A stretch of DNA of 64,000 bases from VXRD01 sp965232265 (lineage in GTDB: Bacteria; Latescibacterota; UBA2968): assembly GCA_965232265.1 (NCBI GenBank), contig CBDDPH010000002.1, positions 1,426,001 through 1,490,000 on the forward strand, given 5' to 3'. Below are positions 1 to 9,376 of this stretch, in pieces; the stretch's first letter is position 1, and each line of letters starts with the position of its first letter. The position numbers were made by a program, and so were the translations under genes. Under the pieces are notes generated by a model. It was not told the DNA's origin, did no database searches, and saw only the letters and a list, made by a program, of their open reading frames with translations.

Positions 1-986
1 TGGCAAATCCCGAAGATCCGGGCGCGCTTTCTCTGGCGATTGAAGAGGCAAGACAGGTTCGGGCTGATGTTGTTTTGGCGAGCGATCCAGATGCCGATCG
101 TCTGGGTTGTGCGCTGCCCGATCCGCAGAAGGGTTGGGATGCCGTTCCCGATGATCTCGCGATTAATGGCAATCAGATCGGTGCTGTTTTGTGTTATTAT
201 ATTTTGACTTCGCTCAGGGAGCAGGATAAATTGCCCGATAGGGGAATTGTGTGTAAGACGATTGTTACGACCGATCTCATCAGTCTTATTGCGAGGGATT
301 TTGGTCTGATACCTGTTGACAATCTGCTCGTGGGGTTCAAATATATTGGCGATGTGATCAATAATCTGTCAGATGATGAGATTTTTGTGTTTGGTACGGA
401 AGAGAGCCACGGTTATTTGTTTACCGATTTTGTGCGCGATAAGGATGCGGCTATTGCTGCGGTTTTACTCGCGGAGTGCGCTGCCAAACTCAAGAGGCAA
501 GGTCGCACGCTGCGGGATTATCTGGATGATATTTATCGCGCGTTCGGATATTTTTGCGAGGTGCAGAGATCGACGTATCGAGAAGGCGCACGGGGCAATG
601 AGGAGATTGCCCAGATTATGAATGGTCTGCGTCAAAATCCGCCCGCTGCAATTGGCGGTCATAAGGTGGTTGAGGTTATTGATCGCCAGACGAATACTGT
701 GCATAATGTTCAGACGGGTACTACGCGCACAATTCAGGGGAGTACGGGCAATGTTCTCGCGTTTAGCTTGTCGGAGAAAGGATATACGCGGGTAACAGCT
801 CGGCCTTCTGGTACAGAACCGAAGATCAAGTATTACGTTTCGGCGTCTTCGGCTGATTGCGCGGATCTGGCTGGGGATGATTTGGAGCAGACAAGACAAA
901 ATGTCGATCAGTTCGCTCAGGAGATTATCAGTGGGATGCTCGATTCAGCAGAGTGCGCGTTAAAGGAAGTAAGAAGTGTGAAGTGA
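1..986 (+). CDS. Phosphoglucomutase/phosphomannomutase, C-terminal part (5' end outside window)
   Basis: Alpha-D-phosphohexomutase that interconverts hexose 1- and 6-phosphates in the cytoplasm. The frame is open from the first bases, so the N-terminus with the phosphoserine loop lies upstream. Visible motifs in order are the metal-binding DPDADR loop (about base 87), the sugar-specificity loop GTEESHG (about base 395), and the C-terminal phosphate-binding loop RPSGTEPK (about base 800). These are the diagnostic loops of domains 2, 3 and 4. The EESHG form is commoner in phosphoglucomutase-like members, but sugar specificity cannot be decided. The gene ends with TGA, followed by a short non-coding stretch. 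Confidence 0.93.
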   Translation, partial: ANPEDPGALSLAIEEARQVRADVVLASDPDADRLGCALPDPQKGWDAVPDDLAINGNQIGAVLCYYILTSLREQDKLPDRGIVCKTIVTTDLISLIARDFGLIPVDNLLVGFKYIGDVINNLSDDEIFVFGTEESHGYLFTDFVRDKDAAIAAVLLAECAAKLKRQGRTLRDYLDDIYRAFGYFCEVQRSTYREGARGNEEIAQIMNGLRQNPPAAIGGHKVVEVIDRQTNTVHNVQTGTTRTIQGSTGNVLAFSLSEKGYTRVTARPSGTEPKIKYYVSASSADCADLAGDDLEQTRQNVDQFAQEIISGMLDSAECALKEVRSVK

Positions 987-1053
987 GAAGTAAGAAGGCC
1001 CCGCCCAACCACCCAAAGGCTGGTGCTTCTACTCATTTCACAGACCCTCGTTT

Positions 1054-1093
1054 TCATCTGTGATTATCTGCGTTCATCTGCGTTCATCTGCGG
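1054..1093. repeat. Short tandem repeat, unit CGTTCATCTG
   Basis: Two adjacent perfect copies of the 10-mer CGTTCATCTG (1071-1090), flanked by partial copies, lie just upstream of the dehydratase start. A related TTTCATCTGCGGAT string occurs near 6174, so this may be a dispersed intergenic sequence of the genome. No clear ribosome-binding site separates it from the next ATG. Confidence 0.6.
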
Positions 1094-1099
1094 ATTACT

Positions 1100-2788
1100 A
1101 TGACCCAATCGACAGACACCGGTATCAATCAGAATTTGACGAGCTACGGCGATCCGGAATTTAGCAAGTATATTCGCAAGGCGTTTCTCGCGGCTGCGGG
1201 ATATGATGGCGAGGATGTGGATCGTCCCGTTATTGGGATTGCTTCGACGGCGTCTGATTACAATCCCTGCCACGGGCAGATGCCGGATTTGATCGAGGCG
1301 GTTAAGCGCGGGGTTTTTGAAGGCGGTGGCCTGCCGTTTGTGTTTCCCACGATTTCGCTGAATGAGATTTTCTTTTCGCCTACGACGATGCTTTTTCGGA
1401 ATTTGCTGTCTATGGAGACCGAGGAACTGATCAAGGCGCAACCCATGGATGCGGTGGTGCTGATGGGGGGGTGCGATAAGACTGTGCCGGCGCAGTTGAT
1501 GGCTGCGGCTTCGGCAAATATTCCCGCTGTTCAGGTTGTGTCTGGTGCGATGCGTACCGGTTCGTGGCAGGGTGAGAGGTTAGGGGCGTGTACAGATTGC
1601 CGTCGCTATTGGGCGCAATATCGCGCTGGGGAATTGGGCGATGAGCAGATCGAAGGTGTGACGCAGTCGCTTTGCAGTACGCCGGGGACGTGTATGGTTA
1701 TGGGGACTGCTTCGACGATGGCGAGTGTGGTGGAGACGCTGGGTTTGATGGTTTCTGGCGGGGCGACACCGCTTTCGGGCACGGGGGATCGGTTGCGCGT
1801 GGGTGTGCGGTCTGGACGCATGGCTGTCGCTCTTGCTCGTGTGGGACGCCGTCCTGCACAATTGCTCACGCGGGCGTCGTTTCTCAATGCGCTTGCGGTG
1901 CTCCACGCGCTGGGTGGTTCTACGAATGCGATTGTTCACCTGCTGGCGATTGCGCGGCGGGCGGGGACAGAACTTACGCTTGAGGATATGCACGAGGTGT
2001 CGCAACAGGTGCCTTTGCTCGTGGATTGCAAGCCCGCAGGTGTGGGTTATATGGAGGATTTTCACGAGGCGGGTGGCGTTCCCGCGTTGCTCAAGGCACT
2101 GGCGTCTTTGCTGGATTGTTCTGTGCCGACGATTACGGGGCAATCGCTGGGTGATTATTTGAAGACGGTTCAACCCCCTCAGTCGTGGCAAAGTACTATT
2201 CGCACGCTGGACGATCCACTTGGTGCTACGGGCGCGTTGATTGTGGTTCGCGGCAATCTGGCGCCGGATGGGGCTGTGCTGAAGGTTGCTGCGGCGTCTC
2301 CCGAATTGCTCGCGCACCGGGGTCCTGCGGTTGTTTTTGATTCTGCTGAGGATGCGTCTGCGCGGATTGATGATCCCGCGCTCAATATTACGCCCGATCA
2401 CGTGATGATTTTGCGAAATGCCGGGCCTGTGGGCGATGGGTTCCCGGAGGCGGGGTCTCTTCCCATTCCCAAATATCTGGCGCAAAAAGGGGTCAAAGAT
2501 ATGGTGCGGATTTCCGATGCGCGTATGAGTGGGACGTCTTATGGCACGGTGGTGTTGCACTGTTCGCCCGAGGCGGCGACAGGGGGACCGCTTGCTTTTG
2601 TGCGCGATGGCGATATGGTTGAGTTGAATACAAGAGAACGCCGCATTGATTTGCTGGTCAATGAGGCAGAGCTTGCGCGTCGCCGCGAGGCTTTTGTTCC
2701 TGCGCCAATTCCAAAGCGCGGATGGCGACACCTGTATGCCAAACATGTTTTGCCCGCTCACCTCGGTGCGGATCTGGATTTTTTGTGA
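1100..2788 (+). CDS. IlvD/Edd-family dehydratase (dihydroxy-acid or sugar-acid dehydratase)
   Basis: Fe-S dependent dehydratase, 562 residues, the usual family length. Three conserved cysteines that ligate the cluster in this family are present: C57 in NPCHGQ, C125 in GGCDKTVPA, and C198 in TPGTCMVMGT. The C-terminal half carries the DARMSGTSYG motif. The family covers 2,3-dihydroxy-acid dehydratase (valine/isoleucine), phosphogluconate dehydratase and sugar-acid (arabinonate, xylonate) dehydratases. Absence of other ilv genes and a catabolic-looking neighbour make a sugar-acid substrate plausible, but this is inference. The ATG has only a weak ribosome-binding site. The next gene starts 33 bp downstream, so co-transcription is likely. 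Confidence 0.9.
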   Translation: MTQSTDTGINQNLTSYGDPEFSKYIRKAFLAAAGYDGEDVDRPVIGIASTASDYNPCHGQMPDLIEAVKRGVFEGGGLPFVFPTISLNEIFFSPTTMLFRNLLSMETEELIKAQPMDAVVLMGGCDKTVPAQLMAAASANIPAVQVVSGAMRTGSWQGERLGACTDCRRYWAQYRAGELGDEQIEGVTQSLCSTPGTCMVMGTASTMASVVETLGLMVSGGATPLSGTGDRLRVGVRSGRMAVALARVGRRPAQLLTRASFLNALAVLHALGGSTNAIVHLLAIARRAGTELTLEDMHEVSQQVPLLVDCKPAGVGYMEDFHEAGGVPALLKALASLLDCSVPTITGQSLGDYLKTVQPPQSWQSTIRTLDDPLGATGALIVVRGNLAPDGAVLKVAAASPELLAHRGPAVVFDSAEDASARIDDPALNITPDHVMILRNAGPVGDGFPEAGSLPIPKYLAQKGVKDMVRISDARMSGTSYGTVVLHCSPEAATGGPLAFVRDGDMVELNTRERRIDLLVNEAELARRREAFVPAPIPKRGWRHLYAKHVLPAHLGADLDFL

Positions 2789-2821
2789 GATATAGACACC
2801 CAAAAAGAAAGGATACCTGTC

Positions 2822-5296
2822 ATGGCAGACTATCAACCTCTCGATTTGTCGGCGTTGTGCAATGCGGGGCTTGAAGTTCTGGGCGCGAATGCGAAGGCTC
2901 CTATGGGCAAACAATTATTCCGCGGTTTGCCTTTTTTGGTAAATGACGATGGTTCGAATTGTTTTATCGCGCTGGATGAGGCTTCTGGTCGCGTGACGAT
3001 TCCGATCAATGAGTCGGCACGCCGCGTGATTATTGCCCATCGCCTGCTGGATTCCGATCTGATGGAGGGCGGTCCGTTGGGGGAGACCGTGGCGGATTAT
3101 TTGTTTCGGATGGCGGAGGGTGAAGAATTTCGTATTCCCGTCCGCGAGCGATTTGAGATTGCACATTTATCCGCTGGCGGCGCGCCTTTTCTCGCATTTT
3201 CGGATCAGAACGATCAGCTGATGCCGCGTTACGAAGGGAAATGGGAGAGTATGGGGCGACGTCAGACCGAGGTGTCGCGCGGGTCGGCACGCGGTTATTT
3301 TTTGTGGGCGTGGGAGAATCCTTTGCCGGATCGCACAATCGAGTCGCTGGAGATTATTCCGGGTGGCCCGCGTTTTATTGTCGCGGGCGTTACGCTTTCG
3401 CATCTGGACGAGTATCCCTTTGTGCGACACGGGAAGCGGGAGGCGCGTCTGATCCTGACCCATCCCGAAGATGCAGAAAAAGCGTTTGACCTCAGCGTGG
3501 AGGTGGACCGGGGAACGGCAACTTATGTGCATCCATTGCCCGAAGCGTCTGCCGATGATTTTGTCAATGATGATTTCGCCGGTTGGGGAGAAGCGCAGAA
3601 TCCCAAATCGAGTCCGGCTTATGTCGAAGTCGCTGCCACGCCTTCGGCTACGATGACGGTGAAGCAGGGCGAGGAAAAGGTGGGCGAGGTCAAGTGGGGT
3701 GATGTGGAGGAGAAGAAGGTGGTCGAGACGCCGCGCATGCGCGTGGAACTCCTGGACCGGGGACGGAACTGGGTTCACGTCACTGTTCTCGATGACGATA
3801 CGGGCAAGCCCATCCCCTGCCGCGTCCATTTCCGCTCGCCGGAGGGGATTCCCTATCAGCCTTATGGGCATCACAATCAGGTCAATTCCAATCTCGATAG
3901 CTGGCATGTCGATATCGGCGGCGATCTTCGGCTCGGACAAATCACCTATGCGTATATCGACGGTCGTTGCCAAGGGTGGCTGCCGCGCGGCGAGGTTATT
4001 GTGGATGTCGCCCGGGGATTTGAGTATGAGCCGGTGCGGACGCGGGTGAAGATCCAACCGGGACAGCGCGAACTGACTTTGCGTCTCAAGCGATGGATTC
4101 ACATGAACGAGGGGGGATGGTATAGCGGGGATTCGCACGTTCATTTTCTTTCGACACAGGGCAGTCATACGGAGTCTCAGGGGGAGGATCTCAATATCGT
4201 CAATTTGCTTCCGTCGCAGTGGGGCAATCTTTTTACGAATACGGAGGATTTCACGGGCAGGCCGAGTATCTCGCAAGATGGGAATAATATCGTCTATGTC
4301 GGTCAGGAGAATAGGCAGCACTTTTTGGGGCATCTCATCCTGTGGGGCCTCAAAGAGCCGGTGATGCCGTGGTGCAGTGATGGTCCGGGTGAGTCCGAAC
4401 TGGGGGGTACGCTGGAGATTACGATGAGCGATTGGGCAGATCAGTGTCACGCGCAGGGTGGCTCGGTTATTATCCCGCATCTTCCGAATCCAAATGGGGA
4501 GCCTGCGGCGCTGATTGCCACGGGGCGCGTGGATGGCGTGGAGATGCTGCGTCATGCGCCGTTTAATCATCTGGAATACTACCGCTATCTCAACTGCGGT
4601 TATCGCTTGCCGCTGGTTGGTGGGACGGATAAGATGAGTAGCGATGTGCCCGTTGGTATTTACCGCACGTACGCCTATTTGCCCGATGGGGAATTTACCT
4701 ACGATAATTGGTGCAAGAGTGTGTCGCAGGGGCGAACATTTCACAGCGGTGGTCCCATTATTCACCTTACTGCGGATGGACACCAGGTTGGCGATACAAT
4801 GCAGTTGTCAGGGGCGGGTACGGTGGAGGTTGAGGCGTGGGCGGAGAGTATTTTTCCGATTCATACGCTCGAGATCGTTCAGGCGGGGCGCGTTGTTGCT
4901 TCGACGGAGGATAATAAAGGTGTGCGGCGATTGGCGTTGAAGGCGAAGGTGAAGGTGGATGGGCATACGTGGATTGCCGCCCGATGTGCCGGTCCCAATT
5001 ATACCAGTGTTCCCCATCACGATGGCTGGGGACGGGGGATATTTGCCCATACGTCGCCGATTTATATCGCTTGCGGTGGCGAGTGGTGGATGTTCGATCT
5101 GGAGGCCGCGCAGTATATGCTCACGCTTATTGACGGCGATCTGGCGTACATCCGTCAAACCGCTGCCCGGCACGATCCCGGTACGGCGACGCACCACCAC
5201 GGCGAGTTGGATCATCTCGCGTATCTGGAACGTCCCTTTGTCGAAGCCCGTGCAGCGATTCACCGAAGGATGCATCAGTTGGGGATACCGCATTGA
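2822..5296 (+). CDS. CehA/McbA-like metallohydrolase
   Basis: 824-residue protein. The C-terminal half is a PHP-type metal-dependent hydrolase: it starts with GGWYSGDSHVH (about residue 435), where the HxH pair is a typical metal ligand, and continues with other His/Asp-rich segments. The first about 400 residues are beta-rich and not recognised. Relatives are annotated CehA/McbA after carbaryl-hydrolysing esterases, but most are uncharacterised, so the substrate here is unknown. No signal peptide is evident. The start has AAAGGA about 8 nt upstream. The preceding dehydratase gene lies on the same strand. Confidence 0.75.
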   Translation: MADYQPLDLSALCNAGLEVLGANAKAPMGKQLFRGLPFLVNDDGSNCFIALDEASGRVTIPINESARRVIIAHRLLDSDLMEGGPLGETVADYLFRMAEGEEFRIPVRERFEIAHLSAGGAPFLAFSDQNDQLMPRYEGKWESMGRRQTEVSRGSARGYFLWAWENPLPDRTIESLEIIPGGPRFIVAGVTLSHLDEYPFVRHGKREARLILTHPEDAEKAFDLSVEVDRGTATYVHPLPEASADDFVNDDFAGWGEAQNPKSSPAYVEVAATPSATMTVKQGEEKVGEVKWGDVEEKKVVETPRMRVELLDRGRNWVHVTVLDDDTGKPIPCRVHFRSPEGIPYQPYGHHNQVNSNLDSWHVDIGGDLRLGQITYAYIDGRCQGWLPRGEVIVDVARGFEYEPVRTRVKIQPGQRELTLRLKRWIHMNEGGWYSGDSHVHFLSTQGSHTESQGEDLNIVNLLPSQWGNLFTNTEDFTGRPSISQDGNNIVYVGQENRQHFLGHLILWGLKEPVMPWCSDGPGESELGGTLEITMSDWADQCHAQGGSVIIPHLPNPNGEPAALIATGRVDGVEMLRHAPFNHLEYYRYLNCGYRLPLVGGTDKMSSDVPVGIYRTYAYLPDGEFTYDNWCKSVSQGRTFHSGGPIIHLTADGHQVGDTMQLSGAGTVEVEAWAESIFPIHTLEIVQAGRVVASTEDNKGVRRLALKAKVKVDGHTWIAARCAGPNYTSVPHHDGWGRGIFAHTSPIYIACGGEWWMFDLEAAQYMLTLIDGDLAYIRQTAARHDPGTATHHHGELDHLAYLERPFVEARAAIHRRMHQLGIPH

Positions 5297-5302
5297 TGCA
5301 AA

Positions 5303-6076
5303 TTAAAAAATAGACGCCATCCATCCGCCATCTACGGGGAGGGCTGTGCCGGTGATCCAGGCGGCGGCGTCTGAGGCGAAGAATACTGCGGCGTTGCCGA
5401 TGTCCGATGGCAAGCCCAGGCGGGGCAATGGGGTTTTTGCTTTGCTGTCTTCAATGTCTTTCGGTGTGAGATAGTCCTGTATGGGCGTTTCGATGTAGCC
5501 CGGACAGATCGCGTTGACGGTTGCGCCAAAGGGAGCCAGTTCCAGGGCGGTGTCTCGCGTGAGGTTGACGACGCCGGCTTTTGATGCGGCATACGCGGGG
5601 CCACCACCCCCGCCATAAGCCTGGACAGATGCGATGTGGATGATTCTGCCAGAGGGTTTTTTCAGGTGCGGCATGGCGAGTTTGCTGGCGACATACAGTG
5701 CCCGAAGGTTTACGCCCATGACGGTGTCATAGTCGGCGATGGTTGTTTCTTCAATGCCTCCGGGTATTGTGATGCCGGCGTTGTTTACTAGGATGTCCAG
5801 TTTGCCAAATTTGGAGACGGTCTGTTCAATTAGCGTTTTTACCGCTTCGTCATCCGATACGTCGGTTTGTACAAAGATTCCTTTCCTTCCCAGTTTTTCT
5901 ATTTCCTCTACCGTAGAAGTGGTCAGGTCAGTGTCGTGATATATGCCCTGTTTGGGTGCTTCCCGAATATCGGCCACGGCTACATGTGCGCCTTCCCGCG
6001 CAAGTGCCAGTGCTATGCCCCGCCCAATGCCAGAGCTTGCGCCAGTGACGATTGCTATGCGGTCTTTGAGTGTCAT
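5303..6076 (-). CDS. Short-chain dehydrogenase/reductase
   Basis: Classical SDR of 257 residues using NAD(P)H. The N-terminal cofactor motif is TGASSGIG (residues 12-19), followed by the structural NNAG motif and the catalytic YAASK, with the usual C-terminal PVDGG. An acidic residue after the second strand (VADIRE) would favour NAD(H). The start has a strong AGGAG 5 nt upstream. It is convergent with the metallohydrolase (6-bp gap). Substrate cannot be read from the sequence. Confidence 0.92.
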   Translation of the reverse strand: MTLKDRIAIVTGASSGIGRGIALALAREGAHVAVADIREAPKQGIYHDTDLTTSTVEEIEKLGRKGIFVQTDVSDDEAVKTLIEQTVSKFGKLDILVNNAGITIPGGIEETTIADYDTVMGVNLRALYVASKLAMPHLKKPSGRIIHIASVQAYGGGGGPAYAASKAGVVNLTRDTALELAPFGATVNAICPGYIETPIQDYLTPKDIEDSKAKTPLPRLGLPSDIGNAAVFFASDAAAWITGTALPVDGGWMASIF

Positions 6077-6128
6077 GATGTCTCCTTGAGTCAGGGCGAT
6101 CAGCTAATCACGCGCTATAGAGCCGTCA

Positions 6129-6151
6129 TCGCGGCATGCTTAAAGCCGCGA
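6129..6151. repeat. Extragenic palindrome (7-bp stem)
   Basis: TCGCGGC and GCCGCGA arms flank a 9-nt loop in the gap between the SDR start and the aminotransferase stop. There is no T-run on either strand, so it looks like a REP-type intergenic palindrome and not a factor-independent terminator. Confidence 0.55.
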
Positions 6152-6192
6152 TCCAGAGGTGTTGCCTTTGCCTTTCATCTGCGGATGCTTTT

Positions 6193-7389
6193 TTAATCCC
6201 TCAATACCTCTGCTATCGCTTCGCACAATGGCACAATATTGTCCTTTGTCATGCCCGCTATGTTGATCCGCCCCGAATTGACGATGTATATCGAATATCG
6301 CTCGCGCAACACATCTACTTGTTCGGGGGTTAATCCAGAAAAAGAGAACATGCCACGCTGGTGCGCGATAAATGAAAAGTCGCGTTGCACGCCTTTTGTT
6401 TCGAGGGTATCCACAAATAGGGTACGCATGGTGTTGATGCGGTCGCGCATGGCTTTTACTTCGCTGTCCCATTGTGCCCGCAAGGTGGGGTCGTTGAGGA
6501 CTGTTGCGGCTGCCTGTGCGCCGTGCGATGGCGGGTTGGAGTAATTTGTGCGGATGCAGGCTTTGATGTGGCTCATCGCTTTTTCAATGGTGGTGGGAGT
6601 TTTACCCACGATGGTCAATGCGCCCGTGCGTTCGCGGTAGAGGCCAAAGTTTTTGGAGAAGGAACTGGCGACGAGGAGTTCGCAGCCGGGCCGGCTGAGG
6701 GACAGGAGGCCGACCGCGTCTTCTATAAGGCCATTGCCCAGGCCCTGATAGGCAAAATCCACGAGTGGAATGATGCCGCGGTCGGTTGTGATGTCGGCTA
6801 TTTGTGTCCATTGCTCGGAAGAGGGATCAACGCCTGTGGGATTGTGACAACACCCGTGTAATAAGACCACATCGCCTGCGGGAATCTGTTCGAGGTCCTG
6901 GATGAGTGCGTCAAAGTCCAGGCCAAAAGACGAGGGGTTGTAATAGCGATAGGTTTCTGTGCGTACGCCGGCAGATTCAAAAATTTTGGGGTGATTTATC
7001 CAGGTGGGATCGCTTAGCCACACGCGGGCACGGGGGAAGTGTTGATGGATAAAGTCGCCAGCAACGCGCAATGCGCCCGTGCCCCCCGGTGCCTGGGCTG
7101 TTCCCGCGCGGCCACTGGCGAGTATTTCGTGTTCTGTTCCCCAGAGGAGTTCTTGTACGGCTTTGTTATATGCTTCATCGCCTTCTATGCCCAGATAATT
7201 TTTGGTGTCTTCGTGCGTGAGTAGGCGTTTTTCTGCTGTTTTTACAGAGGCGAATATCGGCGTGTTGCCGTCGCCGTCTTTGTACACGCCAACGCCGAGG
7301 TTTATTTTATTGGGGTTTGGGTCATTTTTGAATGCTTCAGTCAATCCCAGAATGGGATCCGCAGGGGCCATTGTCAGGGATTCGAACAT
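6193..7389 (-). CDS. Aspartate/aromatic amino acid aminotransferase
   Basis: Class I PLP-dependent transaminase, 398 residues from the chosen start at MFESL. This start has AAAGGA about 6 nt upstream and gives the usual family N-terminus, so the longer open frame to 7488 is rejected. The PLP-binding lysine is in SSFSKNFG at residue 246. The GCCHNPTG segment and the C-terminal SGRIN region, which binds substrate carboxylate, are also present. The family swaps amino groups between aspartate or aromatic amino acids and 2-oxoglutarate. AspC and TyrB specificities cannot be separated by eye. Confidence 0.93.
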   Translation of the reverse strand: MFESLTMAPADPILGLTEAFKNDPNPNKINLGVGVYKDGDGNTPIFASVKTAEKRLLTHEDTKNYLGIEGDEAYNKAVQELLWGTEHEILASGRAGTAQAPGGTGALRVAGDFIHQHFPRARVWLSDPTWINHPKIFESAGVRTETYRYYNPSSFGLDFDALIQDLEQIPAGDVVLLHGCCHNPTGVDPSSEQWTQIADITTDRGIIPLVDFAYQGLGNGLIEDAVGLLSLSRPGCELLVASSFSKNFGLYRERTGALTIVGKTPTTIEKAMSHIKACIRTNYSNPPSHGAQAAATVLNDPTLRAQWDSEVKAMRDRINTMRTLFVDTLETKGVQRDFSFIAHQRGMFSFSGLTPEQVDVLRERYSIYIVNSGRINIAGMTKDNIVPLCEAIAEVLRD

Positions 7390-7527
7390 TATTTTTCCTT
7401 TCGGGATCAGGAAGTGAGGATATTCAGGATGAACGTCTGATTGTGCGCGTGCAAAGATACATAAGCACGCTGTAAAATGCAAGCCCACGCTCGACGATTA
7501 CACGCATGAGAGATGTCCCATTGTGTG

Positions 7528-7556
7528 TTGACATATCCATAGAAATCGGCTACTTT
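7528..7556 (+). promoter_or_regulatory. Candidate sigma-70 promoter for hpnCDE
   Basis: A perfect TTGACA (7528-7533), a 17-bp spacer, then TACTTT (7551-7556). It lies in the divergent gap before hpnC and would start transcription near 7563. The -10 element is a weak match. Confidence 0.45.
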
Positions 7557-7562
7557 CACACA

Positions 7563-7602
7563 AGAACGCCCCGGCACAGCGATGCTGAGGCGTTCTCTTT
7601 TT
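7563..7602 (+). terminator. Hairpin with T-run in the hpnC leader (terminator/attenuator-like)
   Basis: AGAACGCC (7563-7570) pairs with GGCGTTCT (7589-7596), and an inner CAGC-GAT-GCTG stem lies inside the loop. CTTTTT follows on the plus strand. No plus-strand gene ends here; the aminotransferase points the other way. The structure therefore sits at the 5' end of the predicted hpnCDE transcript, where it could act as an attenuator. This role is inferred. Confidence 0.5.
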
Positions 7603-7656
7603 GTGCTGAGAAGTCAACGTATTGATTTTCCCACCCTCCTATCGTATCTTCACGTT

Positions 7657-8529
7657 ATGTCACAGACTGCACACAAGACCCGCGGGATTGCGATTGCAGA
7701 GGCTTATGCCCATTGCGAGGCACTCACCCGCGCGCATTATGAGAATTTTCCGGTTGGATCGGTGCTTATTCCAAAACGGGTGCGGCCCCATGTGTATAGT
7801 ATCTATGCGTTTGCGCGTACGGCGGATGATTTTGCCGATGAGCCGGGTTTGACTGTGCAGGAGCGGCTGGACCATCTGGCGGAGTGGGAAGCGCGTCTGG
7901 ATGTGTGTCTTTCAGATCCGGTTGGTCCGATATTTACGGCGCTTGCAGAAACGATTCGCGTGCATGACCTGCCCGTGCAATTGCTCAGGGATTTGCTCGC
8001 GGCGTTTCGCATGGATGTGACGACGCAACGGCATCAGACATATCGGGATTTGCTGGCGTATTGCACGTTTTCTGCCAATCCTGTCGGGCGGCTTATTCTC
8101 CATTTGTTTGGGTATCAAGGCGAGGACTATGCGCGGCATTCCGACGCCTTATGTAGCGCGTTGCAACTCGCCAATTTCTGGCAGGATATTGCGATTGATT
8201 TTTCGCGCGGTCGCATTTATTTGCCGCAGGAGGATCTCAAACGGTTTGGCGTGGAGATCTCAGATTTGCGCGATCAGCGCGTTACGCCGCAATTTTGCGA
8301 GCTACTGGATCACCTTATCAACCGCACGCGGGATCTCTTTGTGGCGGGGTATCCGCTGCTGGGTATGGTGAAGGGGCGGTTGCGCTTTGAACTGCGGTTG
8401 ACCTATCTGGGTGGCATGCATATTCTGAAAAAGATTCGCGATAACGATTGCGATGTTTTTCATCGACGGCCCACGGTTACAAAACGCGATTTGCCCGCGC
8501 TTTTGTTTAGGACGCTTTTCCACTTATGA
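7657..8529 (+). CDS. hpnC: Squalene synthase HpnC
   Basis: Trans-prenyltransferase of the squalene/phytoene synthase family, 290 residues from the ATG at 7657 (the frame is open to 7582, but family members start near MSQTAHKTRG). Two Asp-rich diphosphate/Mg2+ motifs are visible: DDFADE and DIAIDFSRGR. In the three-gene HpnCDE route, HpnD makes presqualene diphosphate from farnesyl diphosphate, HpnC converts it to hydroxysqualene, and HpnE reduces this to squalene. The stop overlaps the hpnD start by 4 bp, indicating translational coupling. Confidence 0.92.
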   Translation: MSQTAHKTRGIAIAEAYAHCEALTRAHYENFPVGSVLIPKRVRPHVYSIYAFARTADDFADEPGLTVQERLDHLAEWEARLDVCLSDPVGPIFTALAETIRVHDLPVQLLRDLLAAFRMDVTTQRHQTYRDLLAYCTFSANPVGRLILHLFGYQGEDYARHSDALCSALQLANFWQDIAIDFSRGRIYLPQEDLKRFGVEISDLRDQRVTPQFCELLDHLINRTRDLFVAGYPLLGMVKGRLRFELRLTYLGGMHILKKIRDNDCDVFHRRPTVTKRDLPALLFRTLFHL

Positions 8530-9374
8530 ATCTCAAAAGACACGTTGGTAAAATCGTGCGAGGTGCTCGGACGAATTTTTTTTACGCGTTTGTTTTTTTG
8601 CCGCGCAAAAAACGCGAGGCCATTTTTTCGGTTTATGCGTTTAGCCGGCATACGGATGATATTGTGGATGATGCGGTTTCGCCAGAAGAGGCGCGGTGCC
8701 GCCTCGATGCTTGGCGCGAGCAACTCCACGCCTGCTATGAGGGCAGTCCCACCCATCCAATCGCGCAGAATTTACAGGGCGTTTTGCGGGATTTTTCCAT
8801 TCCCAAAGCGCATTTTCTGGCGCTGATTGAGGGTGTTGAGATGGATTTGACTAAGAATCGGTATGCGACGTTTGACGAGTTGCGCGAATACTGCTATCGG
8901 GTCGCATCGGTTGTGGGGTTAATTTGTATTGAAATTTTTGGGTACCGCAATCCGCAGACCCGCGAATACGCCGTCAATTTGGGTCTCGCGCTTCAACTGA
9001 CGAATATTTTGCGAGATGTGCATGCAGATTGGCAACAGGATCGCGTTTATCTTCCGCAGGAAGAGATGGCGCGGTTTGGATATACGGAAAAGGCGTTGGC
9101 TCGGGGAGATTATAATGCCGCGTTTGTCGATTTGATGCGGTTTCAAGCGCAACGCGCGTGGACCTTTTATCAAACAGCCGAAGAATTGCTTCCGGCCGAG
9201 GACCGAGCCGCTATGTTTTCGGCGCAGATTATGGGCAAAATTTATGCCCAGTTGCTCGTGAATATCCAGCGTGCCAACTACGATGTTTTTGGCGCGTCTA
9301 TTCGCCTCAACGATTTGCACAAACTGGGTATTGCGCTGCGCTATTGGCTGGGCAGTCGTTTCGCCTGGGGGTGA
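8526..9374 (+). CDS. hpnD: Presqualene diphosphate synthase HpnD
   Basis: Second squalene/phytoene-synthase-family enzyme, 282 residues. Aspartate motifs are SRHTDDIVDD (near residue 42) and DVHADWQQDR (near residue 163), both needed for diphosphate ionisation. HpnD condenses two farnesyl diphosphates to presqualene diphosphate. Assignment to HpnD and not HpnC rests on gene order (C-D-E) and on the RHTDDIVDD form of the first motif. The ATG overlaps the hpnC stop and the hpnE start follows within a few bases, so the three genes form one operon. Confidence 0.92.
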   Translation: MNLKRHVGKIVRGARTNFFYAFVFLPRKKREAIFSVYAFSRHTDDIVDDAVSPEEARCRLDAWREQLHACYEGSPTHPIAQNLQGVLRDFSIPKAHFLALIEGVEMDLTKNRYATFDELREYCYRVASVVGLICIEIFGYRNPQTREYAVNLGLALQLTNILRDVHADWQQDRVYLPQEEMARFGYTEKALARGDYNAAFVDLMRFQAQRAWTFYQTAEELLPAEDRAAMFSAQIMGKIYAQLLVNIQRANYDVFGASIRLNDLHKLGIALRYWLGSRFAWG

Positions 9375-9376
9375 TT

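Noticed and set aside
1580..2914. 444-codon open frame on the minus strand opposite the dehydratase
   Set aside because: The product is Arg/His/Gln-rich without recognisable motifs, and the plus-strand frame is a complete IlvD/Edd protein; a shadow frame.
3167..4783. 538-codon minus-strand open frame opposite the CehA-like gene
   Set aside because: Composition is unlike a protein and there is no ribosome-binding site; the plus strand encodes a clear metallohydrolase.
9158..9376. N-terminal extension of HpnE inside hpnD
   Set aside because: The sequence has no similarity to HpnE; the Rossmann motif begins directly after GTG 9377.
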